Part shown: positions 45,130 through 53,988 of the stretch, one piece after another
Position numbering within the stretch: position 1 is the stretch's first letter
How the letters are laid out: the number at the start of each line of letters is the position of its first letter
Origin: Paenibacillus silvae
GTDB lineage: Bacteria > Bacillota > Bacilli > Paenibacillales > Paenibacillaceae
Assembly (NCBI RefSeq): GCF_014639235.1
Contig: NZ_BMFU01000003.1
Coordinates: 1-64,000, forward strand
Reading direction: 5' to 3'
DNA: 64,000 nucleotides
The notes under the pieces: model-generated
Seen by the model: the letters and a program-made list of their open reading frames with translations, nothing else
Databases searched by the model: none
What the model was told of the DNA's origin: nothing
Program-made: the position numbers and the translations under genes

Positions 45130-47067
45130 TTAAACTTGTCTTGAAGCAATTTCCTCTTTCAACTGGGCAACGATCTCGTCCACCAGCTTCATACCCAGAT
45201 CACCTTCTCCGCGTTTACGAACGGATACCGATGCTGCATTTTTCTCGTTCTCACCCACAACGAACATGTATGGCATTTTCTCCAGCTGCGCTTCACGGAT
45301 TTTGTAACCCAGCTTCTCGTTGCGAAGATCCGCTTCGGCCGAGATGCCTGCACGTTTCAGCTTCGCTTCAACTTCACGCGCATACTCGTCATAGTTGCCG
45401 GATACCGGAATGACTTTGGCTTGAACAGGAGACAACCACAGCGGGAATGCACCTGCGAAGTTCTCCAGCAAAAATGCAGTGAAACGCTCCATTGTACTGA
45501 TTACCCCGCGGTGAATAACGACTGGACGATGCTTCTGTCCATCATCACCAACATACTCAAGCTCGAAGCGCTCAGGCAGCAGGAAGTCCAGTTGAACCGT
45601 AGACAATGTTTCTTCTTTACCGAGTGCTGTTTTGATCTGTACGTCAAGCTTCGGACCATAGAATGCCGCTTCGCCTTCGGCCTCATAGAACGGAAGATCC
45701 AGCTCTTCCACAACTTCACGCAGCATGCGCTGGGACATTTCCCACATCTCGTCGTTCTGGAAGTATTTCTCGGTGTCTTGCGGATCACGGTAAGACAGGC
45801 GGAAGCGATATTCGTGAATACCGAAGTCTTTATACACCGTCTGGATCAGCTCAATGACACGAGCGAACTCTTCCTTGATCTGATCTGGACGTGCGAAGAT
45901 ATGAGAATCATTCAATGTCATCGCACGGACACGATGCAGACCTGTTAACGCACCTGACATCTCATAACGATGCATCATCCCGAGTTCTGCGATACGGATT
46001 GGCAGATCACGGTAGCTGTGCATGTTGGATTTGTACACCATCATATGGTGAGGACAGTTCATCGGACGAAGAACCAGTTCCTCGTTATCCATGATCATTT
46101 TCGGGAACATATCTTCCTGGTAGTGCTCCCAGTGACCGGAGGTTTTGTACAGCTCGACATTACCCAGAACCGGCGTATATACGTGTTGATACCCAAGACT
46201 TTCCTCCAGATCCACAATGTAACGCTCCAAGGTACGGCGCAGCTTGGCACCATTCGGCAGCCAGATCGGCAGTCCTTGTCCTACAAGCTGGGAGAAAGTG
46301 AACATTTCAAGCTCTTTACCCAGTTTGCGGTGATCACGTTTACGCGCTTCCTCCAGGAAGTGTAGATGCTCGTCCAGCTGTGCTTTTTTCACAAAAGCCG
46401 TACCGTATACACGCTGCAGCATTTTGTTTTTGCTGTCTCCACGCCAGTAAGCACCAGCTACATTCATCAGCTTGAACACTTTAATTTTGCTTGTCGATGG
46501 CACGTGCGGTCCACGGCACAAGTCGAAAAACTCGCCTTGCTCATAGATCGTAATTACACTATCCTCCGGTAAAGCATTGATCAACTCCAGTTTGTATGGG
46601 TCTCCAACTTCATTGAAGATGTTGATGGCTTCCGCACGGCTGACTTCCTTGCGCACGATAGGCAGATTTTCATTGACGATGCGTTCCATTTCCTTTTCGA
46701 TCTTCTGCAAATCTTCCGGGTTCAGCGGGTGCTCAAGGTCCATATCATAATAGAAGCCATCCTCAATGACAGGTCCTACGCCCAGATGCACCTCTTTGTT
46801 TCCGTACAGGCGTTTAACCGCCTGAGCCAGCAAGTGTGCTGTACTGTGACGCATCACTTCAAGACCTTCCGGAGAGTCCAGCGTAACAATCTCCACCAGT
46901 GCACCTTCATGAATTGGAGTAGATAAATCCACCACGATGCCATCCAGCTTGCCTGCTGCCGCATTTTTACGAAGACCGCTGCTGATCGAAGCAGCTACAT
47001 CCTCAATACTGCTGCCATCCGCATACTCACGTACCGAACCATCCGGTAGTTTAATGTTAACTGCCAT
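45130..47067 (-). CDS. thrS: Threonyl-tRNA synthetase
   Basis: The product has 645 residues from the ATG at 47067, nine bases after AGGAGG; the frame is open 51 bp further without support. The TGS domain (1-63), editing domain with HSTAHLLAQAV, class II core with PMNCPHHMMVYK (zinc Cys/His), motif 2 RIAELGMMHRYE and motif 3 VIHRGVISTMERF, and the anticodon-binding domain (about 540-640) are all present. It charges tRNA-Thr. A T-box leader sits directly upstream. Confidence 0.97.
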   Translation of the reverse strand: MAVNIKLPDGSVREYADGSSIEDVAASISSGLRKNAAAGKLDGIVVDLSTPIHEGALVEIVTLDSPEGLEVMRHSTAHLLAQAVKRLYGNKEVHLGVGPVIEDGFYYDMDLEHPLNPEDLQKIEKEMERIVNENLPIVRKEVSRAEAINIFNEVGDPYKLELINALPEDSVITIYEQGEFFDLCRGPHVPSTSKIKVFKLMNVAGAYWRGDSKNKMLQRVYGTAFVKKAQLDEHLHFLEEARKRDHRKLGKELEMFTFSQLVGQGLPIWLPNGAKLRRTLERYIVDLEESLGYQHVYTPVLGNVELYKTSGHWEHYQEDMFPKMIMDNEELVLRPMNCPHHMMVYKSNMHSYRDLPIRIAELGMMHRYEMSGALTGLHRVRAMTLNDSHIFARPDQIKEEFARVIELIQTVYKDFGIHEYRFRLSYRDPQDTEKYFQNDEMWEMSQRMLREVVEELDLPFYEAEGEAAFYGPKLDVQIKTALGKEETLSTVQLDFLLPERFELEYVGDDGQKHRPVVIHRGVISTMERFTAFLLENFAGAFPLWLSPVQAKVIPVSGNYDEYAREVEAKLKRAGISAEADLRNEKLGYKIREAQLEKMPYMFVVGENEKNAASVSVRKRGEGDLGMKLVDEIVAQLKEEIASRQV

Positions 47068-47164
47068 TTGTCTCATCCTCCTGTAAAATAAACATCGTAC
47101 ATCTTCATTGTCTTTCATTTTGGACTTAGTTATCTAATGCGCCCCCCGATGCCCAGCATAACGG

Positions 47165-47475
47165 CAGGAACGCAAAAACACCCGTCCCGGTCAAGGGACG
47201 AGTGTTATACTCGTGGTTCCACCCTAATTCAGCTGATTATTCCTGTAGCAGGAATGCAGCCCTCATTGGCATGTCGGTAACGGGCATGACCCGGCAGATC
47301 CTTACTCACAAAACACGCCCATCTGCTGAGATGGTGGAATAATCCGGTTTTATTTTCAAAATTGCAGCTCCAAAGGGGTAAACCATATGTGATATCCGGA
47401 GGAAATTTCAGCCCAGGTTCCTCTCTCTGCACCGATCAGGCATGTGGCTCTTGTCTTTGTCATCGCTTTTGCTTA
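47165..47475 (-). promoter_or_regulatory. T-box leader of thrS
   Basis: The conserved T-box AGGGTGGAACCACG is at 47212-47225 on the minus strand. It is followed by the terminator AACACTCGTCCC/GGGACGGGTGTT (47177-47206) with a T-run, and preceded by a long structured stem-I region. Uncharged tRNA-Thr should stabilise the antiterminator. I could not fix the specifier codon by eye. Confidence 0.93.
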
Positions 47476-47517
47476 TCAAGTTCATTGTATTGCACCTTTC
47501 CGTGAACCAATCACGGA

Positions 47518-48462
47518 TCAACAGTTATTATAATTGCCGAGATCGCCTGCGTCAAGACCTGTCAGCAATACCGACCGAAGCACTTCACACTCGGGACATT
47601 GATGGCATATTTCAACCTTGTCCTCGAAAATCTGGCATATCGTGGAGATGATCGGCAGCTCCGGTGTGCTGGTATGCAGCATGACCTTTTCCGGTGATAT
47701 CGAAATAAGCGTACTCACGATCATATCTTCAATATCCATCTCCAGTTCGATGCCCGGCATCTCAACGACTACCTGCTCATCCTTCTTGACCGGCAGCAGA
47801 TTAAAACCTGCATCAAGCACCTGGAACTCATGTTTGTCTTTATGGATCAGATGGATCAAGGGAACCTTTGCCTCCTGGAAAAATACAAAGTATTTAAGCA
47901 AGCCCATGAACTCCTCGTACTGCCGATCCATCCAGAATTCATCCAGCGCGTATTCCACCAGTTCCTGAAGCTCCTGCTTGTAGGAACGGATACGAAAATT
48001 CATCAGACCTTCCAAAGGAAAAAAGTGAACCTCCTCCAGATTCTGGCGCAAACTTTTGGCCAGTGTTTCACGGCGTCGCTCACGAAGGCCGGGCTGATCC
48101 AGATCACCGTTAAACAGCAGCGGCATACAGATCCGATGAACCTTTTCCACTTCGTGCTCATCCATAACCGAACATGTTTTGGCAATCATATCCTCTACAA
48201 TCGCTCGTTCGTACGTCTCCATAATAAAATCCGCAATGCCATAAGATAACAGATCACTTATTCGGGGAAGCCACTGCTGAAAATGCTCGTGATTTTCATT
48301 GCCCCTGCATATCCAGACTGCTCTGCCGTCTTTATATTTGAAGCTGAGCCGAAAACCTCTTTTGCTTATATGTAAACCTTTGATCTTTTCCTTGATGCAC
48401 TGATAAAAGCGATCTGCCTCCACCTGTCCAGACACATCGGTCCATACTGCGAACAGTTCCAT
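47518..48462 (-). CDS. ytxC: Putative sporulation protein YtxC
   Basis: The product has 314 residues and resembles the YtxC family (PF08812-type), for example in KGLHISKRGFRLSFKYKDG and the C-terminal CHQCPECEVLRS with its CxxCxxC-like cysteines. There is no signal peptide or membrane helix. It lies directly upstream of thrS, the same neighbourhood as in Bacillus, which supports the identification. It has been linked to sporulation, but no biochemical function is known. Confidence 0.85.
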   Translation of the reverse strand: MELFAVWTDVSGQVEADRFYQCIKEKIKGLHISKRGFRLSFKYKDGRAVWICRGNENHEHFQQWLPRISDLLSYGIADFIMETYERAIVEDMIAKTCSVMDEHEVEKVHRICMPLLFNGDLDQPGLRERRRETLAKSLRQNLEEVHFFPLEGLMNFRIRSYKQELQELVEYALDEFWMDRQYEEFMGLLKYFVFFQEAKVPLIHLIHKDKHEFQVLDAGFNLLPVKKDEQVVVEMPGIELEMDIEDMIVSTLISISPEKVMLHTSTPELPIISTICQIFEDKVEICHQCPECEVLRSVLLTGLDAGDLGNYNNC

Positions 48463-48733
48463 TCAAATCACTCCTTTCCTTTCTCTTCAAAGTATATGGC
48501 AAGGCCTACAGGGATATACGAAGCGGTTTGATGGAAAGGGTGTCATGATTTCTCAGCATAAAAGGAGGAGGTAGAGACAATAAAAAAATGGTTAGGAGAT
48601 AAAGACTGTAACCATCTAACCGATGTCCCGGCCCCTTCGACTATTCACGAATCAAGCACGGCTGTCTTTGCCTTTCTGCGCTGCAGCGTTTGTATTCCAG
48701 GTTTCGGAGGTACAGAGAGACGGACAGATGGCT

Positions 48734-48883
48734 CTATGGCGGCTTGGTAGAACCAATTACACCGTAAGAATGATAGACACGTGTGACAGTTATGCCGGTG
48801 TTGGTGAGAACATATTCATTGACATAGCCACAGTCATGCAGATGCTTGTGAACCCCAGGTATAATTTGAGTGTGAGTGTAAGT
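48734..48883 (-). pseudogene. Coding-like remnant cut by the repeat block
   Basis: An open minus-strand frame of 49 codons has protein-like composition (IIPGVHKHLHDCGYVNEYVL, later TNTGITVTRVYHSYGVIG) and ends at a TAG (48734-48736). It has no ATG, GTG or TTG start. It is closed upstream by a stop at 48884-48886, exactly at the edge of the repeat block. The simplest reading is the 3' end of a small His/Tyr-rich gene whose start was lost. I do not recognise the family. Confidence 0.4.
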
Positions 48884-48889
48884 TTAACG

Positions 48890-49090
48890 ATTTCAGATGA
48901 CCTTACTTGTCGGGTTTTGAACGTTCTGGAATTGTAACGATTCCCAGAGGTCTTATCCCACTTAAAATCAAAGAAACTGTCCTGTTTTCATGCGAATTCC
49001 TTGAAATAAGGTTTCCTGAGATCGTTAAAATTTTAAAGTAGAGAAAACACTCCATATAAGGTTTCTACGAATCGTTAGAATTTTTCCATG
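48890..49090. repeat. Second AATTCTAACGAT inverted-repeat block
   Basis: Four units are present: GTTTAACGATTTCAGATGAC (48892) and TTGTAACGATTCCCAGAGG (48932) point right, and two units ending ATCGTTAAAATTTT (near 49034) and ATCGTTAGAATTTT (near 49084) point left. The layout of two right-pointing and two left-pointing units matches the block at 43388-43582. No 13-bp outer inverted repeat was found here. Confidence 0.65.
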
Positions 49091-49323
49091 CTGAAAATGA
49101 GGATTTGTAGGAGGATCATCCTAGCCGTTGAACTTGGTTCGATTACTTCTAACCCTGTGATGAGGGTAACAGAATCAATGTTTTTAAGGATATTTGAATG
49201 GATGTGTTTCGAAGACAATATAATTGAACGTTTTGAAAACACGCAATGAATGGTTTGGAGTTAAGACAAAAATGTGTTATTATTTTTATAACAGTATGTT
49301 TCACGGAAGGAGGGAAGCCAAAA

Positions 49324-49734
49324 ATGAGACCACATCTTAGACTGCTTCATCACGCGATTATTATCATTTTGTGCGTTTTTCAGGCGCTGTGCTTCCCCAT
49401 TCCAATGCAGTCTGAATCTGCCGTTGGTGTATCCGTTGAAGCCACTTCGAATAAAGAAGTGCTCGAAGTACTGGTTCAAATACCCGAGGTTCAGCACAAA
49501 CCTGCCATTCGCAAAAATACACAAGTCATGTCCAAGCTTGCTGCTGTAACGCAAACCAAGCCTGTATTTCTTGTCCTCGCACTCTTCATTGTGCTGCGAA
49601 TTCCCACTGCAGGTCTGTCTTTCAAACCGTGGTATTGTTTGTTCAAGCGCAGATTATTTCTGCTGCCAATCAAGTATACCAGTATGTATTTATCCCTCAC
49701 TCCGATGGCACCCAAATACGCCAGCGCTCGATAA
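49324..49734 (+). CDS. Small membrane protein of unknown function
   Basis: The product has 136 residues from the ATG at 49324 (MRPHLRLLHHAI), preceded by GGAAGGAGGGAAG. Two hydrophobic stretches (about 9-28 and 82-100) flank a moderately charged region with VSVEATSNKEVLEVLVQIPE, so it is probably anchored twice or exported with a C-terminal anchor. I do not recognise the family. The ribosome site is strong and the frame ends about 330 bp before khtT. Confidence 0.6.
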   Translation: MRPHLRLLHHAIIIILCVFQALCFPIPMQSESAVGVSVEATSNKEVLEVLVQIPEVQHKPAIRKNTQVMSKLAAVTQTKPVFLVLALFIVLRIPTAGLSFKPWYCLFKRRLFLLPIKYTSMYLSLTPMAPKYASAR

Positions 49735-50063
49735 GCGCCTGTTTGCCGTATTTTACCGGATGCCTGCGCATGGAGCCACCTCTTCCATAAGACGGTGTTC
49801 TCGTGCATAACCTACAACCCTTTATGTGAACGTTAAATTGGAAACACACGATCATCTGAAACACACAATTGCAGCTCTTATTTTGCTGTACCTTAATTTG
49901 CAGAACAATCCATTTTCACATTATATATTCGGCTGCGTCAGGAATTACTGGCTCTGTTTCCCCGCACCATTTGATGTTCCGCTTGAGCAGCAGATGACCT
50001 GATCTCGGGAAGCCAAGCCTTCCTTCTATGGCCAGCCTCAACCACTAAGGAGGCATACTATCC
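49735..50063. other. Intergenic region ahead of khtT
   Basis: About 330 bp. A 58-codon GTG frame (49826-50002) exists but has no ribosome site. I see no clear terminator. An AAGGAGGCATACTATCC ribosome site for khtT lies at the right end. Confidence 0.4.
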
Positions 50064-50558
50064 ATGGATGTACGCGAAACAGATTTGCCGGGAATCGGCA
50101 AGAAATTTCAGATTGAAACAAGCAGCGGTGACAAAATCGTTATCATTATTCACGATGATGGACGCCGGGAGATGTATCATTTTGAATATGAAGATCCAGA
50201 CCAAAGCATTTCCATGATTACGCTGGACGACAATGAAGCGAGACAAATTGCAGCCATCGTGGGTGGACTAACTTATAAACCAAAACAGCTCGAGAATATT
50301 GAAGTGACGTTTGACGACCTCATTATCGAGTGGTACAAAATCGAAGCTTCATTTGGATGCATTGGCAAATCCATTGGTGAATTGAATGTACGTCAAAACT
50401 CTGGCGCAACAGTCATTGCTGTTGTGGAGAAAAATCATAAAAAACATATCAGCCCAGGTCCGGAGGTTGTGATTAGCGCAGATTCAACGGTTGTTGCCGT
50501 TGGCGAACGCAACCAGCAGAAACTTTTCAAGTCCCTCCTCCTGACGGGAAGGGGGTAA
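50064..50558 (+). CDS. khtT: KhtT-like regulatory subunit of a K+/H+ antiporter
   Basis: The product has 164 residues. The N-terminal half (1-75) is the KhtT-specific domain (DLPGIGKKFQIETSSGDKIV), and the C-terminal half (about 85-160) is a TrkA-C/RCK_C domain (ASFGCIGKSIGELNVRQNSG, GPEVVISADSTVVAVGE). In Bacillus KhtT binds cyclic-di-AMP and pH cues and gates the KhtU channel. It lies four bases before the antiporter gene. No KhtS-like gene is recognisable. Confidence 0.9.
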   Translation: MDVRETDLPGIGKKFQIETSSGDKIVIIIHDDGRREMYHFEYEDPDQSISMITLDDNEARQIAAIVGGLTYKPKQLENIEVTFDDLIIEWYKIEASFGCIGKSIGELNVRQNSGATVIAVVEKNHKKHISPGPEVVISADSTVVAVGERNQQKLFKSLLLTGRG

Positions 50559-50562
50559 CTCG

Positions 50563-51801
50563 ATGGATCATTTGATCTTTGAAGTAGGTCTGGCACTGGT
50601 GCTCATTGCAGCAGCCGGCCTTTTATCCGCTAAACTGAGATTTTCGGTTGTACCGTTTTATATTCTGATCGGTATGGCCGTCGGACCACATGCCATGCAA
50701 ATCTGGCATCTGGACTTCCGTTTCATTGAAAGTCAGCCGTTTATCGATTTTATGGGCCGTATCGGTATCCTGTTCCTCCTGTTCTATCTGGGGCTTGAGT
50801 TCTCTGTAGGCCGTCTGGTCAAGTCGGGCCGCTCCATTGTAGTCGGCGGCTCGATCTATATCGGGATTAACTTTACATTGGGATTAGTCTTTGGTTTCGC
50901 CTCCGGCTTCCCGGCAGCTGAAGCTCTTGTAATTGCAGGAATTACCACGATCTCATCCAGTGCAATTGTCGCCAAGGTGCTGGTTGATCTGAAACGAACT
51001 GCGAATCCGGAAACGGAAATGATTTTGGGCATTATTATGTTTGAGGACGTCTTCCTCGCAGTATATATTTCGATCCTGTCCGGACTTGTACTCAGTGATT
51101 CATCCTCGATCGGAGGCGTAATCCTGTCTGCATTGATCGCTCTTGGCTTCATGCTGATTGTTATCATTATCGGACGTAAAGCTACACCGCTCCTGAATAA
51201 ACTGCTCAAGATCCGTTCCAACGAATTATTTTCACTTGTTGTTTTCGGTGCATTGTTCCTGGTTGCCGGCTTCTCCGAAACGATTCATGTTGCTGAAGCG
51301 ATCGGTGCTTTGCTGGTCGGCCTTGTGCTTGCCGAAACCGAGCATGCGAAACGGATTGAACATTTGATTCTGCCATTCCGTGATTTCTTCGGAGCGATCT
51401 TTTTCTTCAGCTTCGGACTCTCTATTGACCCATTATCTCTGGGTGGTGAAGCCGTATGGCTCGCATTGATTGCCGTTGTGATCACATTGTTCGGTAACTT
51501 CCTTGCAGGCATGCTGGCTGGGCGAAGCGCAGGTCTGTCACCGAAGGCATCCGCTAATATCGGATTAACCATTGTATCTCGTGGAGAATTTTCAATTATT
51601 ATGGCAAACATGGGTAAAGCGGGCGGATTGTTGCCATTGCTTCAGCCGTTTGCTGCACTATATGTATTAATTCTAGCTATACTTGGACCACTGCTAACCA
51701 AGGAATCCAAACATGTATTTAATTTGTTGAATAAAATATTTAAGTTCAAAGATGCACGCAAAAAGAAAGAGGAACCTAAAGTGCTGCAGAAAGAAGGATA
51801 A
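50563..51801 (+). CDS. khtU: CPA2-family K+(Na+)/H+ antiporter (KhtU-like)
   Basis: The product has 412 residues and about 12-13 membrane helices. Typical CPA2 segments are LFYLGLEFSVGRL, TTISSSAIVAKVL, FEDVFLAVYISIL and IGLTIVSRGEFSIIM. The C-terminus is a charged cytoplasmic tail (KFKDARKKKEEPKV) with no fused RCK domain, consistent with regulation by the separate KhtT. It exports potassium in exchange for protons. The ribosome site AAGGGGGT lies inside the khtT 3' end. Confidence 0.92.
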   Translation: MDHLIFEVGLALVLIAAAGLLSAKLRFSVVPFYILIGMAVGPHAMQIWHLDFRFIESQPFIDFMGRIGILFLLFYLGLEFSVGRLVKSGRSIVVGGSIYIGINFTLGLVFGFASGFPAAEALVIAGITTISSSAIVAKVLVDLKRTANPETEMILGIIMFEDVFLAVYISILSGLVLSDSSSIGGVILSALIALGFMLIVIIIGRKATPLLNKLLKIRSNELFSLVVFGALFLVAGFSETIHVAEAIGALLVGLVLAETEHAKRIEHLILPFRDFFGAIFFFSFGLSIDPLSLGGEAVWLALIAVVITLFGNFLAGMLAGRSAGLSPKASANIGLTIVSRGEFSIIMANMGKAGGLLPLLQPFAALYVLILAILGPLLTKESKHVFNLLNKIFKFKDARKKKEEPKVLQKEG

Positions 51802-51924
51802 ATTTCATGTGTCTGTGCAGAGCAGACAGTTGAACGAATCAAGTAACTAAGCGGCTGCACGCCGAACTTTCTGTGAACACCCCAGGGAGAATGGCTCGAA
51901 AGCCGCACATAAGGAGGATGACCT

Positions 51925-52830
51925 GTGAAAGCACCTCTGATATCGGCTAATCCGGCGCCACACACTGCCAAGAAGACCAGCATATCCTCTTCTCACCGCT
52001 GGTTGAACCTGTTTCTGGTCATTGTTGGCGGGATTCTGGCCTCCGTGGGACTTGAATTGTTTCTGCATCCCAATAAAATCATTATTGGCGGCATAACGGG
52101 AATCTCTTCCCTTTTCGCACATTGGACTGAGCTTCAAATCGGATTATTCCTGTTTCTATTCAACGTTCCGTTTATATTTTTATCGTACAGAATTGTGAAG
52201 AAAAAATTTGTACTGGTTACTGTTCTGGGTCTGGTTGTCTTTTCGATCGGTGCCATTGTGCTACATCCCATGCCGCCGCTCGTCGAGCATCCCTTGGCTG
52301 CTGCCATGTTTGGCGGTTTATGTCTGGGGCTCGGAATCGGGCTGGTCGTTCGGTATGGCGGGACACTGGATACGCTGGAAATCGGTGATCCGTCCTCCCG
52401 GCCGCCTGAACGTGTCTTTAGCGGGAAACGGATGCTTATCGAAAAAATAATCATGCTGCTTAACCTGATTATCCTGACAGCTGCTGGTGTTGTTTTTGGC
52501 TGGGATCAGGCCATGTATTCTGTCATCGCATATCTGATTGCCTATGAAATGGTATACCTTGCATTCCGGGGATTCTCCACGAAACGCAGCATATGCATTC
52601 TCACGACACAAAGCACTCAAGTTGAAAAAGCTGTGCGCAAGCGCCTTCGCAGGGAACCTCAGAGCCTCCCTGCTGCGGAGTCCTACCCCATCGCTGGAGC
52701 AGCAGGCTGGATCGGTCAGATTCCAGGGGCACTTTATTACGAAGTGCATTTCCTGGAGATGATCTGGCTGAAAACGATCGTTCGCCATATTGATCCGTAT
52801 GCAGGCATTGTAGCGAATCCAGAAAAGTAA
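51925..52830 (+). CDS. YitT/DUF161-DUF2179 family membrane protein
   Basis: The product has 301 residues from a GTG at 51925 behind AAGGAGGATGACCT. Five membrane helices (about 25-195) contain GGILASVGLELFLHPNKIIIGG and GLVVRYGGTLDTLEIG of the YitT_membrane domain. The C-terminal DUF2179 domain (about 210-300) includes ICILTT and YYEVHFLE. The family is common in Firmicutes and its transport role is unproven. It is 123 bp after the antiporter gene, possibly in the same unit. Confidence 0.88.
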   Translation: MKAPLISANPAPHTAKKTSISSSHRWLNLFLVIVGGILASVGLELFLHPNKIIIGGITGISSLFAHWTELQIGLFLFLFNVPFIFLSYRIVKKKFVLVTVLGLVVFSIGAIVLHPMPPLVEHPLAAAMFGGLCLGLGIGLVVRYGGTLDTLEIGDPSSRPPERVFSGKRMLIEKIIMLLNLIILTAAGVVFGWDQAMYSVIAYLIAYEMVYLAFRGFSTKRSICILTTQSTQVEKAVRKRLRREPQSLPAAESYPIAGAAGWIGQIPGALYYEVHFLEMIWLKTIVRHIDPYAGIVANPEK

Positions 52831-52863
52831 CATTGTACGGAGTGGAAAAAACACAAGCACTAT

Positions 52864-52938
52864 AACAAAACGCTCTCTCCCCTGATGAGGAGATGGATTA
52901 ATATCCATACTCGTCACATGGGAAGAGAGCGTTTTGTT
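52864..52938. terminator. Bidirectional terminator
   Basis: The long stem AACAAAACGCTCTCTCCC/GGGAAGAGAGCGTTTTGTT lies between the convergent yitT-like and Zn-ADH genes. Confidence 0.85.
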
Positions 52939-52974
52939 GTTTAACCTGCTGCAAATATAAATTTATATGAGAAA

Positions 52975-53988
52975 TTATAATTCAACAATAGCTTTCACCA
53001 CTTGAGTTTCGGGCAACAACCAGGCTTCTATTGCTGTTGGCAGCTCATCAAATGCAGCACGATGTGTAACATAGCCATCCATACTTAATTTTTTGCTGCG
53101 CAGCGTGGAGAGCACCAGTTCAAAGTCCTCACGTGTTGCGTTCCGACTACCCAGCATACTCATCTCCCGTTTATGAAACTCCGGGTCATGGAACGTGATG
53201 TCTGCTTTAACCAGACCGACAAAGATTAACTGCCCGCCGTGTGCCACGTAGGGGATAGCGCCGTTCATGGAATGAACATTGCCTGTCGCATCAAATACAG
53301 CCGTCGCATAGTCTCCGTCAGTGATCTCGGACACGCGCTGTAATGCCTGATCATCCGCTTGTACCGTTTCGTCTACTCCGGCCCAGGTTCGACTAAGCTC
53401 CAGCCTGTCCAGATTACGATCTACTGCAATAACGTAAGCACCTGCCTGCTTGGCAAAAGCCATTACACCCAGTCCGATAGGCCCTGCACCAATGACGACT
53501 ACACGTTCTCCCGGCTGGAGTGCGGCTCTGCGAACGGCGTGAGCCCCGATGCTAAGCGGTTCCACCATGGCTGTCTCATCAAGTGTTAAACCATCTGCCT
53601 TCAGCAGATGAGATACAGGTACCGCAATGCGTTCTCTCATGCCCCCATCAACATGGACTCCCATGACCTGCATTGATGCACAACAATTTGTCTTGCCTGA
53701 GCGACAAGCGATACAGTGTCCGCAGTGCAGATAAGGGATAATGCTGACTTGATCTCCAGGCTGCAAGCCTGCCTCATTCGGCCCAATCTCTTCGATAATG
53801 CCAGCCAGCTCATGACCGAGCACACGTGGATACGTAAAGAACGGCTGATTGCCTTTGTACGCATGCAGATCTGTACCGCAGATGCCGATACGCTGAATCG
53901 CGACCAACGCTTCTCCTTCAGCTCTTTCTGGCTGCGGCAGCTCTTTCAGCACCAAACGATCTATTTCTTCACATACGATAGCTCTCAT
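52975..53988 (-). CDS. Zinc-dependent medium-chain alcohol/polyol dehydrogenase
   Basis: The product has 337 residues. The catalytic zinc site is ICGTDLHAYKG with LGHELAG, and the structural zinc site is HCGHCIACRSGKTNCC. The Rossmann motif is VVIGAGPIGLGVMAFA, with D in VIAVDRN suggesting NAD+ use. Relatives oxidise threonine, sorbitol or sugar acids such as L-galactonate. It overlaps the upstream L-galactose-dehydrogenase-like gene by four bases (ATGA), so a sugar-acid substrate in the same pathway is likely but unproven. Confidence 0.88.
   Translation of the reverse strand: MRAIVCEEIDRLVLKELPQPERAEGEALVAIQRIGICGTDLHAYKGNQPFFTYPRVLGHELAGIIEEIGPNEAGLQPGDQVSIIPYLHCGHCIACRSGKTNCCASMQVMGVHVDGGMRERIAVPVSHLLKADGLTLDETAMVEPLSIGAHAVRRAALQPGERVVVIGAGPIGLGVMAFAKQAGAYVIAVDRNLDRLELSRTWAGVDETVQADDQALQRVSEITDGDYATAVFDATGNVHSMNGAIPYVAHGGQLIFVGLVKADITFHDPEFHKREMSMLGSRNATREDFELVLSTLRSKKLSMDGYVTHRAAFDELPTAIEAWLLPETQVVKAIVEL

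Noticed and set aside
48623..48937. 104-codon plus-strand frame between ytxC and the second repeat block
   Set aside because: It has no ribosome site and runs into the repeat block; the opposite strand looks more protein-like.
49826..50002. 58-codon GTG frame ahead of khtT (possible KhtS)
   Set aside because: It has no ribosome site and no similarity I can see to KhtS; left as intergenic.
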